64,000 bases of DNA from Anisus vortex (GCA_949126835.1 OX421494.1:56238358-56302357); one strand, 5' to 3'. Positions 12,060 through 24,240 are shown, numbered from the stretch's first letter. Numbers and translations: made by a program. The notes: generated from the letters alone by a model not told the origin.

Positions 12060-12335
12060 CAGACATATAGATAAATGTATAGATAGGTAATCAGATGGAT
12101 AGACGGATAGATAGATTGATAGATATGTAACTAAATAGATATATTGAATTACGAATAGAGAGCTAAATAGATAGATATATAGGTAGATACATAGAAAGAT
12201 AAACATATATGTATATAGAGACAGATAGATCTATATGTAGATAGATAAATAACTAGATCGATAGATATATAAATTGAAAGATTGATCTATTTATAGATAA
12301 ATAGATAGATAGGTAAATAAATAGATGTGTAGATA
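12060..12335. repeat. (GATA)n-type imperfect microsatellite
   Basis: Interrupted GATA/TAGA tract with related variants. The homologous tract lies at about 20880-21140. Short minus-strand frames rich in Tyr, Leu, Ile and Ser over it are translation artefacts. Confidence 0.9.
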
Positions 12336-12439
12336 AAGCAATTATTTGCAACAATATTGAAGATCAAACCATTGAGCTGCAGCAATAATAAAACACAAAT
12401 ACACTTATGTTGTTTTTTTTCTTTTGGATAAAGAATTCT

Positions 12440-12445
12440 TTTATT
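12440..12445 (-). terminator. Poly(A) signal of the first CREP gene
   Basis: AATAAA on the minus strand, about 33-38 bp beyond the stop codon of the CREP gene at 12478. The second CREP gene has the weaker ATTAAA at the corresponding place (near 21270). Confidence 0.55.
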
Positions 12446-12477
12446 AACTTTGGAAGCATACTTCCTATTGTATCAGT

Positions 12478-14989
12478 TTACTGTGTGTAGATAATTGGAA
12501 TCTCACAGACATAGGACCAATCGTAGGTCATCAGTGGAATACAGTCACTCATGTAGTAATTGCTATCCCTCCAGTAACAAAGGTTGTTTTCGCCTCTCCA
12601 AGAATTCGGCTGTCCGGGGGCCCAGTTGAAATACTTCACAGGGGCGTTGTTTCTGTATGGCAACACCCACTGGCCCTCTTTGTCCTCATCGGATCCGCCA
12701 AGAAGCATCTCGAAGAACCTCGGGTTTTTCGCCATCAGGAAAGATCGAACAAAGTTGAACTCTTCGGCGTCGTCAATCTCAGCCAGGTAGCCTCCATACA
12801 TGTGGCACCGGAAGTGTGCGTCGTTTGCAGTGAAGAAGTAGGTTCTGGTGTTTAGGTAGTAGCGGCGCCCTTTGTATTCGTCAGAGGCGATGAACTGTGT
12901 TGCTAGGGAAGCTGTGACATTCATTCTATTGTTCTGATAGGCGCTTGTGTCGGTTACTTTTGTCTCGAGAGCGTCGACGTACCTTGTAAGGTTAATGAGC
13001 TCTTGAACTACGCTGTCGAGGGTTGGCATCTCAGCTTTGACGATGGTGCCCTGAACCGAATCCACGACCTTGCCTATGTTGTTGACCCCGTTTGCCCTGC
13101 ATCTGAACCTGCCTCCGAGCTGTTTCTGTGGGTAGCTCCATGTAATTTTAATGTAGGATTCTCCATTGTTGTTGACGGATCCAGACACTTTGGCGGCGGT
13201 GTTGAGGATTGGTCCAGTCACCCTGTTGTCGTTTGTATTGATGGAGGCCAGCTGGCTGAAGACGGGATTGTCCACGGTATTGGAGTGAGCGATTTGCATA
13301 TATAGAAGGGAGTTGATCACGGAATTAGACTCACGCTTGAATATACATTTGACTTCAAACGATCGAGTCAGTCCAACACCAATGACAGAGGGAGTAGCCG
13401 TTATAACGAGAGCTGTGGAAGAATGGATTGGCAAAATCATAAGACATTAAGCATATGTTAATATAACACAAAACATATCTTTGTATAAAACTTTACCAGG
13501 AGAATAATACGTTTTCTTACAGTGTGTGAACATGTATTTGAGTTATATAATAATTTGATGAATTCATTCTGTTCGTGACTAACAAAAGTCAACTACAATT
13601 TTTTCAACTTATTTTTACACGTTTACATTTTTAAGTTCGTAATTAAATTTGAGGTTAAAGTTCCTACAAAAAATTTGTAATTGTATTATTCAAAATACAG
13701 CTTGCCGAATACAAGTAAGTGCTTATTTGTTTAAACACGACAGTTTAAGAAATGAACAATCCCTCATTTGATCTTTTGCTAGCTTCAGTAAATTTATAAA
13801 TATGTTTCTTTTAATTAGAGATCAATCATAGATAGAGTCGGTGATAAGTAAGAGGGCTAGGTATTGTGCTGGTCACACATTCCGTTGTAAGCCACGGCCA
13901 CAAAAACGTGTAAACACTACTACACGGTGATGATTTAGTACGGCATAAAGTACAAAGAAAATATACGGGATGGATTCCTCCGCGCGCTGAGCCGTGGCGT
14001 CGCCGTGCCTTAACAAATATTAAACTAACCCATAAAAACTAAGTTTTAATAATACTCCCTTTCTTTGTAAACTAAGTTTATATTTAATTTATATTTGATA
14101 GATTAAAATAAATATAGATCTAAGTGATATCATACCTTATGAATTTCTACACTAATATTTTGCGCATCCTTTTTTTAAAAAAAGCTTTGGCTCGCAAAAA
14201 AAATCATAAAAAGATAACTCGCTTTGTTTCGGCTACATTTGTTTTCATTCTATTTATTTTGTAAAAACTAACATATCCGAAAAGTTTATTTACTGTCGTC
14301 TCTTCCGGTAGAGTAAGCCATGTTTGACGTAAAATATTTTCCTCGATTCGCAAATTGGTCGAATGAATTCGTGACTATTCCAAACGCTATGATGCTGAAA
14401 ATTTGATAGAATGTATTGTTAGTCGAGTCAAGTCTGCTGCCTAAGTTTCAGCTCGATTGGACGACGGAAAGTGGTCGAAAATCAATGTAAAAACCAAGCA
14501 AAAAAAAAAAGTAAAAATTTAAACAACACCGTAATCTAGCAGAGATTATTACCTATCCACCCATGTATAACACTTGTATATTTGTGCCATTAATGTGTCT
14601 TTTATTAAGTTCGGAATAAAATACAAAGAATATTTTAGGGATGGGTACCTCCGTCTGTATGGGATACAAACATTTGTACAATTTTGGGTAAATCTTTGCG
14701 TCGCAATCTTATCCGGATACATATTGTATTATATAATATTATATAATATAATAATATAATTAGCCTAGTTTACGCGGGTATAATATATTTTTTTAGTTTT
14801 ATTTATATTGAGGCATCATAAGTCATATTATTTTTACAAACTTGCTAATGCATTAAAAAAAAACGAATAAAAAAAATAAGAGGTTTTACTTATTGAACGC
14901 GTCTATTAACGGCTTATTTATTTACCTGCATGAGAAATACGCAGCAGCAGGTAGGTAACTACAGTCACAAGTAGTTGTCTCTGACCCAT
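12478..14989 (-). CDS. CREP-like secreted Ig-plus-C-type-lectin protein (gene 1)
   Basis: Two coding exons predicted on the minus strand. Exon 1 (14989-14926) gives a signal peptide, MGQRQLLVTVVTYLLLRIS..., ending with donor CAG|GTAAAT in phase 1. Exon 2 (13412-12478) starts after TTCCACAG. The product is about 332 residues. From residue 22 there is an Ig-like domain with Cys44 and Cys126, then a short heptad-like helix (about 154-177, VVQELINLTRYVDALETKV), then a C-type lectin domain (about 200-332) with four Cys (near 224, 300, 312, 324), LLGG and QPN (about 289-291). In snails this architecture (CREP, C-type-lectin-related protein) belongs to the soluble Ig-superfamily lectins, with FREPs, that bind carbohydrates on pathogens. 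QPN is not the classical EPN or QPD sugar motif, so specificity is open. The signal-peptide exon is inferred from splice sites and phase. No clear TATA is seen. Confidence 0.85.
13850..13914 (+). mobile_element. SINE 3'-body fragment
   Basis: Only the GTATTGTGCTGGTCACACAT ... GTAAGCCACGGCCACA section of the SINE is present. It lies in intron 1 of the first CREP gene, sense relative to the window. Confidence 0.65.
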
Positions 14990-15384
14990 GACTGTGACAA
15001 TGGCTGCAGAAAGGCGGTGTGTACTAACAGTATACGGCGACACGTTTAAGTAGCCCTTTTTGGGGCAAAACGCATGACTGAGACACCTAATCACCTTTTC
15101 ATTCAATTTCAACAAAGTGTTTTTCAAACTCATACAATTAGCAACATGTTGGAAGTTGAGTCGAGTAAATAACCAAGACATAGCTGGTCAACCGTGAAAT
15201 CATTACTGAATGCATTTAAAATGTCCTATTCTGTATTATCTTGTTGAGCTAAAGAGTGATTTTTATTTTATATGCTCTCGTTGTAAAGATATTTTACATA
15301 AACTTAGCTACTAGGAAGGACACGTGGAAAAAGTAAAATAAATTGAAAAAATGGTAATCGTAATCCACACAAACATCCTACTTT

Positions 15385-15660
15385 TTATATATATATATAC
15401 AAACTAAATCGCCCGACGTTGCCCGGGGGGGGGGGGGGGGAGGCGGGGTAAAACAGGCCTGTATAAGCTACAGTTAAAAAATGTATAATCTGCAATGAAC
15501 AGAAAGCTATACATCTAATAATTTTTTTTTAAATTTTATTATTTATTTTTTATTATTTTTTTACTGAATACTTTTAGGAAAGTATTTTAAAATAAATATT
15601 GTAATCATGTAAAAATTAGTCAAGTCTAGTTTTGTAACAAAAATCTAAATTGCCATGTGA
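15385..15660. mobile_element. Dispersed repeat with CCCGACGTTGCCCGG motif
   Basis: A (TA)n run is followed by AAATCGCCCGACGTTGCCC, an 18-base G run, CTGTATAAGCTACAG and an AT-rich tail with ACAGAAAGCTATACATCTAATAA. Related sequence occurs at 25290-25425 (antisense), 39720-40100 and 52550-52625. The family is not identified; only the recurrence is certain. Confidence 0.55.
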
Positions 15661-15764
15661 TGCTCGTAGATTTACAATCATTTTTTTTAAAAGTAATATT
15701 CATCGAAAATTAATGTAGAAAAAATTGTATTTAACTAATTGCATATGCTTTGTTCCATCTCATA

Positions 15765-17165
15765 GGGTAGGCCACTCTTGATTTATCTGACAGGGTAGGC
15801 CACTCTAGATTAATCTGACAGGGTAGGCCACTCTTGATTTATCTGACAGGGTAGGCCAATACATTTCAAGCAGAATGTTCTCTTGATTTATCTGATAGGG
15901 TAGGCCACTCTTGATTTATCTGACAGGGTAGGCCACTCTTGATTTATCTGACAGGGTAGGCCACTCTTGATTTATCTGACAGGGTAGGCCACCCTTGATT
16001 TATCTGACAGGGTAGGCCACTCTTGATTTATCTGACAGGGTAGGCCAATACATTTCAAGCAGAATGTTCTCTTGATTTATCTGATAGGGTATGCCACTCT
16101 TGATTTATCTGACAGGGTAGGCCACTCTTGATTTATCTGACAGGGTAGGCCACTCTTGATTTATCTGACAGGGTAGGCCACTCTTGATTTATCTGACAGG
16201 GTAGGCCAATATATTTCAAGCAGAATGTTCTCTTGATTTATCCGATAGGGTAGGCCACTCTTGATTTATCTGACAGGGTAGGCCACTCTTGATTTATCTG
16301 ACAGGGTAGGCCACTCTTGATTTATCTGACAGGGTAGGCCACCCTTGATTTATCTGACAGGGTAGGCCACTCTTGATTTATCTGACAGGGTAGGCCAATA
16401 CATTTCAAGCAGAATGTTCTCTTGATTTATCTGATAGGGTATGCCACTCTTGATTTATCTGACAGGGTAGGCCACTCTTGATTTATCTGACAGGGTAGGC
16501 CACTCTTGATTTATCTGACAGGGTAGGCCACTCTTGATTTATCTGACAGGGTAGGCCAATATATTTCAAGCAGAATGTTCTCTTGATTTATCCGATAGGG
16601 TAGGCCACTCTTGATTTATCTGACAGGGTAGGCCACTCTTGATTTATCTGACAGGGTTGGCCATTCTTGATTTATCTGACAGGGTAGGCCACTCTTGATT
16701 TATCTGACAGGGTAGGCCACTCTTGATTTATCTGACAGGGTAGGCCACTCTTGATTTATCTGACAGGGTAGGCCAATACATTTCAAGCAGAATGTTCTCT
16801 TGATTTATCTGACAGGGTAGGCCACTCTTGATTTATCTGACAGGGTAGGCCACTCTTGATTTATCTGACAGGGTAGGCCACTCTTGATTTATCTGATAGG
16901 GTTGGCCACTCTTGATTTATCTGACAGGGTAAGCCACTCTTGATTTATCCGATAGGGTTGGCCACTCTTGATTTATCTGACAGGGTAGGCCACTCTTGAT
17001 TTATCTGACAGGGTAGGCCACTCTTGATTTATCTGACAGGGTATGTCACTCTTGATTTATCTGACAGGGTATGCCACTCTTGATTTATCTGACAGGGTAT
17101 GCCACTCTTGATTTATCTGACAGGGTAGGCCACTCTTGATTTATCTGATAGGGTTGGCCAATACA
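15765..17165. repeat. 28-bp satellite with 350-bp higher-order repeat
   Basis: Unit CTTGATTTATCTGACAGGG plus TAGGCCACT, about 48 copies. Some units are replaced by a longer variant containing ATACATTTCAAGCAGAATGT. These variants lie at about 15863, 16052, 16213, 16402, 16563 and 16780 (spacing 189, 161, 189, 161, 217), so a 350-bp block is duplicated. The right end abuts a SINE. Confidence 0.95.
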
Positions 17166-17171
17166 TTGCGT

Positions 17172-17445
17172 TGATTTGGGCACGGTGGCCGAGAGGCTGC
17201 GCCTTCGACTGGCGTACCGAAGGTCTTGAGTTCGAATCCTGGTGAAGGCTAGGATTTTTCTTCCCTGGGCTGTAAGGTGTCCTTGAGTCTACCTAGCTCT
17301 GATGATTACCTGACATTAGTTGGGAGTATATTGAAGGTGGCTGGGCATTGCACTGGTCACACATCCCCTTGTATGCCTGGCCACAGAAAATGTTGACCGT
17401 TGCTTCACCGGTTCTATGATCAATTGGGTCTCTATATTTCATTTC
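17172..17445 (+). mobile_element. tRNA-derived SINE, near full length
   Basis: Head GTGGCCGAGAGGCTGCGCC (A-box), GAGTTCGAATCC (B-box), GTGAAGGCTAGG, the body with TGACATTAGTTGGG and CTGGGCATTGCACTGG, and the end near GGTTCTATGATCAATTGGGT. One of the best copies for defining the family. It directly follows the 28-bp satellite. Confidence 0.9.
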
Positions 17446-18292
17446 ACGCTCTACTCTTCCTCTCTCCCTAATATTTATTTCTCTCCTTCTCTCTCTCGCT
17501 CTCTCGTATTTGTGTCGATCCCCCCCCCCCTTCACTGATTGACTGTTTATTGTTGAATTACCTATACATAGCTTAATTCATGTTTATCTCTGAAAACTCT
17601 GATATGGTGATTGCTGTAGCATCTGCTGTCAATGAATAATCTTAAAACTTTGACCTTAGCCAAAGAGGCTGAAAAACAAAACATGGACTTATTGATGCCA
17701 TTCAAAATCCATCTCAACTTTCGGATCAAATCCAACAATGTTTGTGGATCAGAGCAGACTGGGCATTATACATGTGGTATACATGTTACACTAAACAAAT
17801 TACCAGCATCATCATTACACTAATTAAAAAAAATTCATCTGGAAAAAAAATGAAATTAGTGAATATACCCGCTAATGCTTCTGAGATTTGACTGTTTTGA
17901 CTCAACAATTTTCGGTGTGTTCTGTTCGGGTTCGGTTCGATTCCTATCTTTAATTTCGACTAATACTATTTTCTTGAGTCTGTGAGGCCCAGTTCATTTT
18001 CTATATCAGGTTAGTATAAGTGAGTTGGGAATGAGGCGAAGTCTTATATTATTACATATACTCAGTTGACCAAATCAGCAACAAAATTACATACAACAAA
18101 CTTCAGCTCTTTGCCACTGCAGGAGTAACTTGAGTTAAAAGAGATGCTTATTAGTTTAATAATATGTTGATAATTAATAATATGTTGATAATTTCGTTTT
18201 TACATCAAGTTGGGAAAGGAGAAGTTGATAGGTTTTAGCTGAACATTAAATTATAATTAACTATTCAATATCCTTTATTTAATATTTGTGGT

Positions 18293-18512
18293 CATGGGGA
18301 ACCTGCAGCGCGTTCGACTGGTGTACTGAAGGTTCTGGGTTCGATTCCTGGATGAAGGCTAGGATTATTTCCCATGACTGGAGACTGTCCCTGAGTAAAG
18401 TAAAGTGAAGGCAGCTGGGCATTGTCCTGGTCAAACGTCCACTAGTAGGCCTATGGCGTGGCCACAGAAACTGGTGAACGCTTCTTCGCCGGCCCTATGA
18501 TTAATCTAGTTG
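18293..18512 (+). mobile_element. tRNA-derived SINE
   Basis: Head with GCAGCGCGTTCGACTGG, B-box GGGTTCGATTCC, and a body ending GCCGGCCCTATGATTAATCT. A small deletion removes part of the middle (the TACCTGACATTAG region). Confidence 0.85.
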
Positions 18513-18614
18513 TTCATATATTTCTTATATTTAAAGCCTAAAACCATTACAAAAATTATACTATTTCTGCAGCAAAAAGTAATGATTAATCAATATTTTA
18601 TTACATTTACTTGT

Positions 18615-19215
18615 ACATTACAGACGCTCCTTCAAAAAAAAAAAAACATTGCGTCCTACTCCCATTCGTGGTTTGAGTGTCTAGTCCAGCATTTTATGCT
18701 ATGTTTTTTTAAATGATGTCAAGTTACTCGTTTTCCTGGTTTGTTCAGGCAATCCATTCCATGCCCGAATGCCACTCGGGAAAAAACAGTACTTATTTGC
18801 ATTTGTTTTCGCAAAAGGGATAAAAAAAAAAGTGTTTTTGCCATTATTTTTATCTGAGCATTGCAACAGGTTGTTATTGGGTTGTATTTCTAAGTTAGAA
18901 TTTAATGACTTATGTATTATATTACTATTGTACCGTTTGCCCTTCTGTCCTCTAGTGTTTCTAGGTTTAGTGATATAACTATTGTTGTTACTTTTGTCAT
19001 TTGTGAATATTCGCCAATATTGAACCTTGCAGCTCTTTTCTAAATTTATCTTATTTTTATTAATGTTTTTTTTAGTTGATGGGTACCATACAGATGATGC
19101 ATATTCTAGTATAGATCTAAGTCTTACTAATGTTACATAGTATTTTAGTTTACGTTCTTATTACTCTTTGTCCTTATGCCCTTTAGTGTTTCAATGATCA
19201 TACATTAAATAGATC
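18615..19215 (-). mobile_element. 5'-truncated LINE 3' end
   Basis: Homologous, in the same orientation, to the last roughly 550 bp of the LINE at 33.8 kb. It starts at the 3' tip (TACAGACGCTCCTTC) and includes TTCCATGCCCGAATGCCACT and the region of the frame ending GIRAWN. Riddled with stops and an A-run; a dead copy. Confidence 0.8.
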
Positions 19216-19289
19216 TTTCCAAACTACGCTTTTGTGGAAAACATTTTTTTTTATCGGTAATTGAAGACAACCAAGCGAGAGCTAATTAC

Positions 19290-19680
19290 CCTTAGCAGGA
19301 GTTGCCTGTTCTGTGGGTAAGCAGTATAAAGTAATTATTAACTCTTAAATGTTTGGTTACTGTGCAACGATAGTTGCCATATGTTGTCAATTGAAAAAAA
19401 CATCTTTCTCCGTTTTTGTACCTATCTTGAGCAGCTGTCAATAGTTCAGCCATTTGCACGTTTATCCAATCTTTTTTATATTGTCGAACCGGCATTTCCG
19501 CTGTCGGTCTTTCCGACGTCCACCTTCTACAGTGCCTTGGAGGATTACTTTTTGGCATGTTATTATGCCGCAACACATGACCGAACCATGTCAGCTTGCG
19601 TCGCTTGATTGTTGCCATAATTGTTTCTAGACAGCCCTCGATTGAGGATATTCTGTCCCCGACATAGCCTACTCATTAGT
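19290..19680 (-). pseudogene. LINE polyprotein C-terminal fragment, second family
   Basis: Minus-strand frame (19618-19292) with KRRKLTWFGHVLRHNN and later RQYKKDWINVQMAELLTAAQD. This is the region after the RT domain in LINEs whose C-termini read K/RLxWFGHV...W...; the rest of the element is missing. It lies next to, but belongs to a different family from, the LINE tail at 18.6-19.2 kb. Confidence 0.7.
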
Positions 19681-19689
19681 CCTATGTTC

Positions 19690-20715
19690 TAGGTAGAGAT
19701 TCGAAGGATTTTTCTCAATGCATTGATTTTCGAAAGCCTGCAACTTGTTTTCATGAAAACACTATAGAGAGTCTAGATTAACGATGGTATTGCGTTTAAA
19801 AAGAACAACAAAGCATCCCATAATTTAGTTTTAAGTATCACACGCATAAACGGGAAACCTTTAATGTGCAAGTTTTGGATTTTAAAATATTGGTTCTTAT
19901 AAATGTTTGTATTTCTTGAGTCATATTTCTGCTAACACTGCAAAGTTATTCGACTCTATCGGTTTCTAAGAGCCGTAGGTTAAGGCAAATCAACTTATGC
20001 CTAAGCTTAATCATTGCACTGACATGCGTCTCTTATTGTTTTATATCTAATTGACTCGTGTAATTTCACGATGAATGTGTACATTGGAGAACATTTTAGA
20101 AAATGACAAGGGGTCTAGAAACATCAACTTTTGACTTTTAAAAAAAAATTCCATTTACCTATGTGCTTTAACAAATATTTTTTATCTACTTAGATTTCCT
20201 AATCTAATGTATAAAACTACTAAGCTTATTACAATTTAGGCCTACTTTCAAGTAAACATTTTAAAACAAAACGTCCGTCCACGAAGTAAACACGAAGTAA
20301 ACAAGATTTGAGGCTTTTATAGTTTTTCAACATTGTACAGTCTGCGTATGCTTTACTTTTAGATAGTAAGTTCGACAATCGACTTCTTCAATTAATTAGT
20401 CTGCTTTTACGAAACCTGTACCATTGGTTTTTAATGGCTCAAGTATTAGCTTTCAATCCTTATTTTCATCGCATGACAGTGTTTTAATATATTTTTACGT
20501 CATATTGTTGAAATGATGACATTTAAAAATAACACCTTCTCAAGCCTAAAGTAATACATCTGCCATTTGTCACCATTAGACAAAGTAAACAAACAACGCG
20601 TGCTTTTTGTCACGTGATTGCTAATACTCCATTGGGCTCATTATCATTCTGCTTCGTGTGCGCCTCCAACATTTTATTTATTTGTTTTGTTGTGGTTGTC
20701 GTTTAACAAGGGTAT
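19690..20715. other. Intergenic DNA without recognised features
   Basis: AT-rich; no exon, element or repeat that I can support. Its right limit (20718) is the breakpoint of the CREP duplication. Confidence 0.6.
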
Positions 20716-20718
20716 TCT

Positions 20719-22257
20719 AATGTCAATTTCTATATTGTTAATTAGATTGAATAGATACGGCTTAATGAAGAAAACAAAAACTACAGAAAGTGAGAGAAGG
20801 AGACGAGACGGTACGATAAAGGAAAGAAAAACGATTGAAGAAATAAATAAACTAAGATAGAAGCCGACAAACCAAGAGACAGACATATAGATAAATGTTT
20901 AGATAGGTAATCAGATGGATAGACGGATAGATAGATTGATAGATATGTAACTAAAAAAATATATTGAATGACGAATAGAGAGCTTGATAGGTAGATATAT
21001 AGGTAGATACATAGAAAGATAAACAAATATGTATATATAGAGATAGATAGATCTATATGTAGATAGATAAATAACTAGATCGATAGATATATAAATTGAA
21101 AGATAGATCTATATATAGATAAATACATAGATAGGTAAAACAAATAGGTGTGTAGATAGAGCAATTATTTGCAACAATATTGAAGATCAAAACACTGAGC
21201 TGCAGCAATAATAAAACACAAATACACTTATGTTGTTGTTGTTGTTTTTTCTTTTAGAAAAATAATTCTTTAATTAACTTTGGAAGCATACTTCCTATTC
21301 TATCAGTTTACTGTGTGTAGTTAATTGGAATCTCACAGACATACGACCAGTCGTAAGTCATCAGTGGAATGCAGTCACTCATGTAGTAATTGCTATCCCT
21401 CCAGTAACAAAGGTTATTTTCACCTCTACCAGCATTCGGCTGTCCGGGGGCCCAGTTAAAATACTTCACAGGGGCGTTGTTTCTGTATGGCAACACCCAC
21501 TGGCCCTCTTTGTCCTCATCGGATCCGCCCAAAAGCATCTCGAAGAACCTCGGGTTTTTCGCCATCAGGAAAGATCGGACAAAGTTGAACTCTTCGGCGT
21601 CGTCAATTTCAGCCAGGTAGCCTCCATACATATGGCACCGGAAGTGGGCGTCGTTTGCAGTGAAGAAGTAGGTTCTGGTGTTCAGGTAGTAGCGGCGCCC
21701 TTTGTATTCGTCAGAGGCGATGAACTGTGTTGCTAGGGAAGCTGTGACGTTCATTCTGTTGTTCTGATAGGCGCTTGTGTCGGCGACCTTTGTCTCGAGA
21801 GCGTCGACGTATCTTGTAAGGTTAATGAGCTCTTGCACTACGCTGTCAAGGGTTGGCATCTCAGCTTTGACGATGGTGCCCTGAACCGAATCCACGACCT
21901 TGCCAATGTTGTTGACCCCGTTAGCCCTGCATCTGAACCTGCCTCCGAGCTGTTTCTGTGGGTAGCTCCATGTAATTTTAATGTAGGATTCTCCATTGTT
22001 GTTGACGGATCCAGACACTTTGGCGGCGGTGTTGAGGATTGGTCCAGTCACCCTGTTGTCGTTTGTATTGATGGAGGCCAGCTGGCTGAAGACGGGATTG
22101 TCCACGGTATTGGAGTGAGCGATTTGCATATATAGAAGGGAGTTGATCACGGAATTAGACTCACGCTTGAATGTGCATTTGACTTCAAACGATCGAGTCA
22201 GTCCAACACCAATCACAGAAGGAGTAGCCGTTATAACTAGAGCTGTGGAGTTTATTG
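20719..22257 (-). repeat. Duplicated block: CREP exon 2 plus 3' flank, copy B
   Basis: Partner of 11912-13435. Contains the (GATA)n tract at 20880-21140 and exon 2 of the second CREP gene. At its left edge the copy-A side joins a truncated lectin exon, while copy B joins unrelated DNA. Confidence 0.85.
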
Positions 22258-24154
22258 GCAATCTGAGTTAAACATTGGCATAATATTTGGCCGTTTGAAA
22301 ACTACTGTAAGCTTACATTTTAGAACCATCGTGTAAAGATAGGGTATAAAATTTAAAGGTTAGAACATGATTTGATAGAACATGATTTGATAGAACATGA
22401 TTTGATACAACATGATTTGATACAACATGATTTGATACAACATGATTTGATAGAACATGATATGATACAACATGATTTGATACAACATGATTTGATACAA
22501 CATGATTTGATACAACATGATTTGATACAACAGGATTTGATACAACATGATTTGATAGAACATGATTTGATAGAACATGATTTGATACAACATGATTTGA
22601 TACAACATGATTTGATACAACATGATTTGATACAACATGATTTGATACAACATGATTTGATAGAACATGATTTGATAGAACATGATTTGATAGAACATGA
22701 TTTGATAGAACATGATTTGATAGAACATGATTTGATAGAACATGATTTTATAGAACATGATTTTATAGAACATGATTTGATAGAACATGATTTGATAGAA
22801 CATGATTTTATAGAACATGATTTTATAGAACATGATTTGATAGAACATGATTTGATAGAACATGATTTGATAGAACATGATTTGATAGAACATGATTTGA
22901 TAGAACATGATTTGATAGAACATGATTTGATAGAACATGATTTGATAGAACATGATTTGATAGAACATGATTTGATAGAACATGATTTGATAGAACATGA
23001 TTTGATAGAACATGATTTGATAGAACATGATTTGATAGAACATTATTTGATAGAACATTATTTGATAGAACATGATTTGATAGAACATGATTTGATACAA
23101 CAGGATTTGATACAACAGGATTTGATACAACATGATTTGATACAACATGATTTGATAGAACATGATTTGATAGAACATGATTTGATAGAACATGATTTGA
23201 TAGAACATGATTTGATAGAACATGATTTGATAGAACATGATTTGATAGAACATGATTTGATAGAACAAGATTTGATAGAACATGATTTGATAGAACATGA
23301 TTTGATAGAACATGATTTGATAGAACATGATTTGATAGAACATGATTTTATAGAACATTTAGCGACACAATTAACCAAAATTTGACATAATAGAATTGTA
23401 TATTATAGAACTTAAGTCTCTGACAATTTTTTATTAATGATTGATGCAAGTTTTAAAATAAAATACTTTTAAATGCTTGCAATTAAATTCAAAGCATTGT
23501 GTAAAAATTGTATCATACTGAATAACCCTACGTGGATTTAGTGTACCAGTTTAAAAACGGTTACATTTCTATAAGTAATATATAATAACAATTTCTCTAA
23601 GCCCACTCCTGGTTATTTTATACTATTGTTTTTTAACTAGAAGGTTTTGTTTATTTAAAGTCATACATTTTTTTATAAGAAAATATTAGTGGCAAAATAA
23701 GATTATTAAAAGAAATAAAATTATATTATACGTGTGTATTCTAATTTCGTTTTGCTTTTTGGGGCAGATAGATTATAATAAAATATACCTAAAAACATAA
23801 ATGATCTTATTTACAGAATGGAAACTGCTGACCAAAAATGAAAAGGACTAAGTCAATTTGATCGGTTTTGTTTGTATAGGTCGAAAAGTACATACATGAA
23901 ATAATCTCATAGCTTAAACAGGCCTATTACTGTCTATGTCATTTGCGTTTCCCCATCAAGAGACAAGTTAGATTACAAATGCAAACTTGTTCATGTAATA
24001 TTTAGTGTCAACTTCTTCTCTGGCGGATAATTTAATACCAAAAAAGAAGAAATAAAACGGTAATTCATTTTTATAATGCCAAAGGTTTACCTGCTTGAGA
24101 TATTTGCAGCAGTGCCGTTGCAAAGACACAAACCAGAAGTGTGTTGAGAGCCAT
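21308..24154 (-). CDS. CREP-like secreted Ig-plus-C-type-lectin protein (gene 2)
   Basis: Exon 1 (24154-24091) encodes the signal peptide MALNTLLVCVFATALLQIS..., donor CAG|GTAAAC, phase 1, again 64 coding bases. Exon 2 (22242-21308) starts after CTCCACAG. The product is about 332 residues: Ig-like domain (Cys44, Cys126), short helix (about 154-177), C-type lectin domain (about 200-332; Cys224, 300, 312, 324; QPN 289-291). Exon 2 differs from gene 1 at only a few residues (for example QPNAG against QPNSW, ETKVAD against ETKVTD, INYTQ against IIYTQ). The signal-peptide exon and intron 1 are unrelated in sequence. Intron 1 (about 1.85 kb) contains a 66-copy 15-bp array. A TATA-like box lies about 90 bp upstream of the ATG. 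Likely a haemolymph lectin of the snail immune repertoire, by family knowledge. Confidence 0.88.
22364..23359. repeat. 15-bp tandem repeat, about 66 copies, inside CREP gene 2 intron
   Basis: Unit GATTTGATAGAACAT with TACAACAT, CAGGATTT, TTTTATAG and TTATTTG variants. Variants are clustered, and the paired TTTTATAG units at 22741 and 22801 show a 60-bp higher-order duplication. Period 15 leaves frames open on both strands (332 and 337 codons), with only five or so residues recurring; these are artefacts. Confidence 0.95.
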
Positions 24155-24240
24155 CGTACCAACTCCAAGCCCTAGACCTAGAGAACAGTGTGCGAGGTTC
24201 TGTTTGAGCCTCCAATAGTTTCATCCTCATCAGATATCCT

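Larger units (their letters stand above)
11912..13435 (-). repeat. Duplicated block: CREP exon 2 plus 3' flank, copy A
   Basis: Matches 20719-22257 closely through the 3' flank, the GATA-rich tract and exon 2. Similarity ends just inside intron 1, beyond the shared splice acceptor (TCCACAG or equivalent). Differences within exon 2 are scattered and mostly silent. Confidence 0.85.

Noticed and set aside
12584..13305. Plus-strand frames over CREP exon 2 (and the equivalents at 21833-22135)
   Set aside because: Opposite-strand shadows of the lectin exon; the similarity between them merely reflects the duplicated exon.
15765..17165. CRISPR-like array (28-bp repeats)
   Set aside because: No unique spacers: units are directly tandem, the interspersed long forms are themselves repeated, and the genome is animal.
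22360..23385. Two overlapping 332- and 337-residue proteins on opposite strands
   Set aside because: 15-bp repeat artefact, mostly five-residue motifs, non-ATG start on the plus strand, inside an intron.
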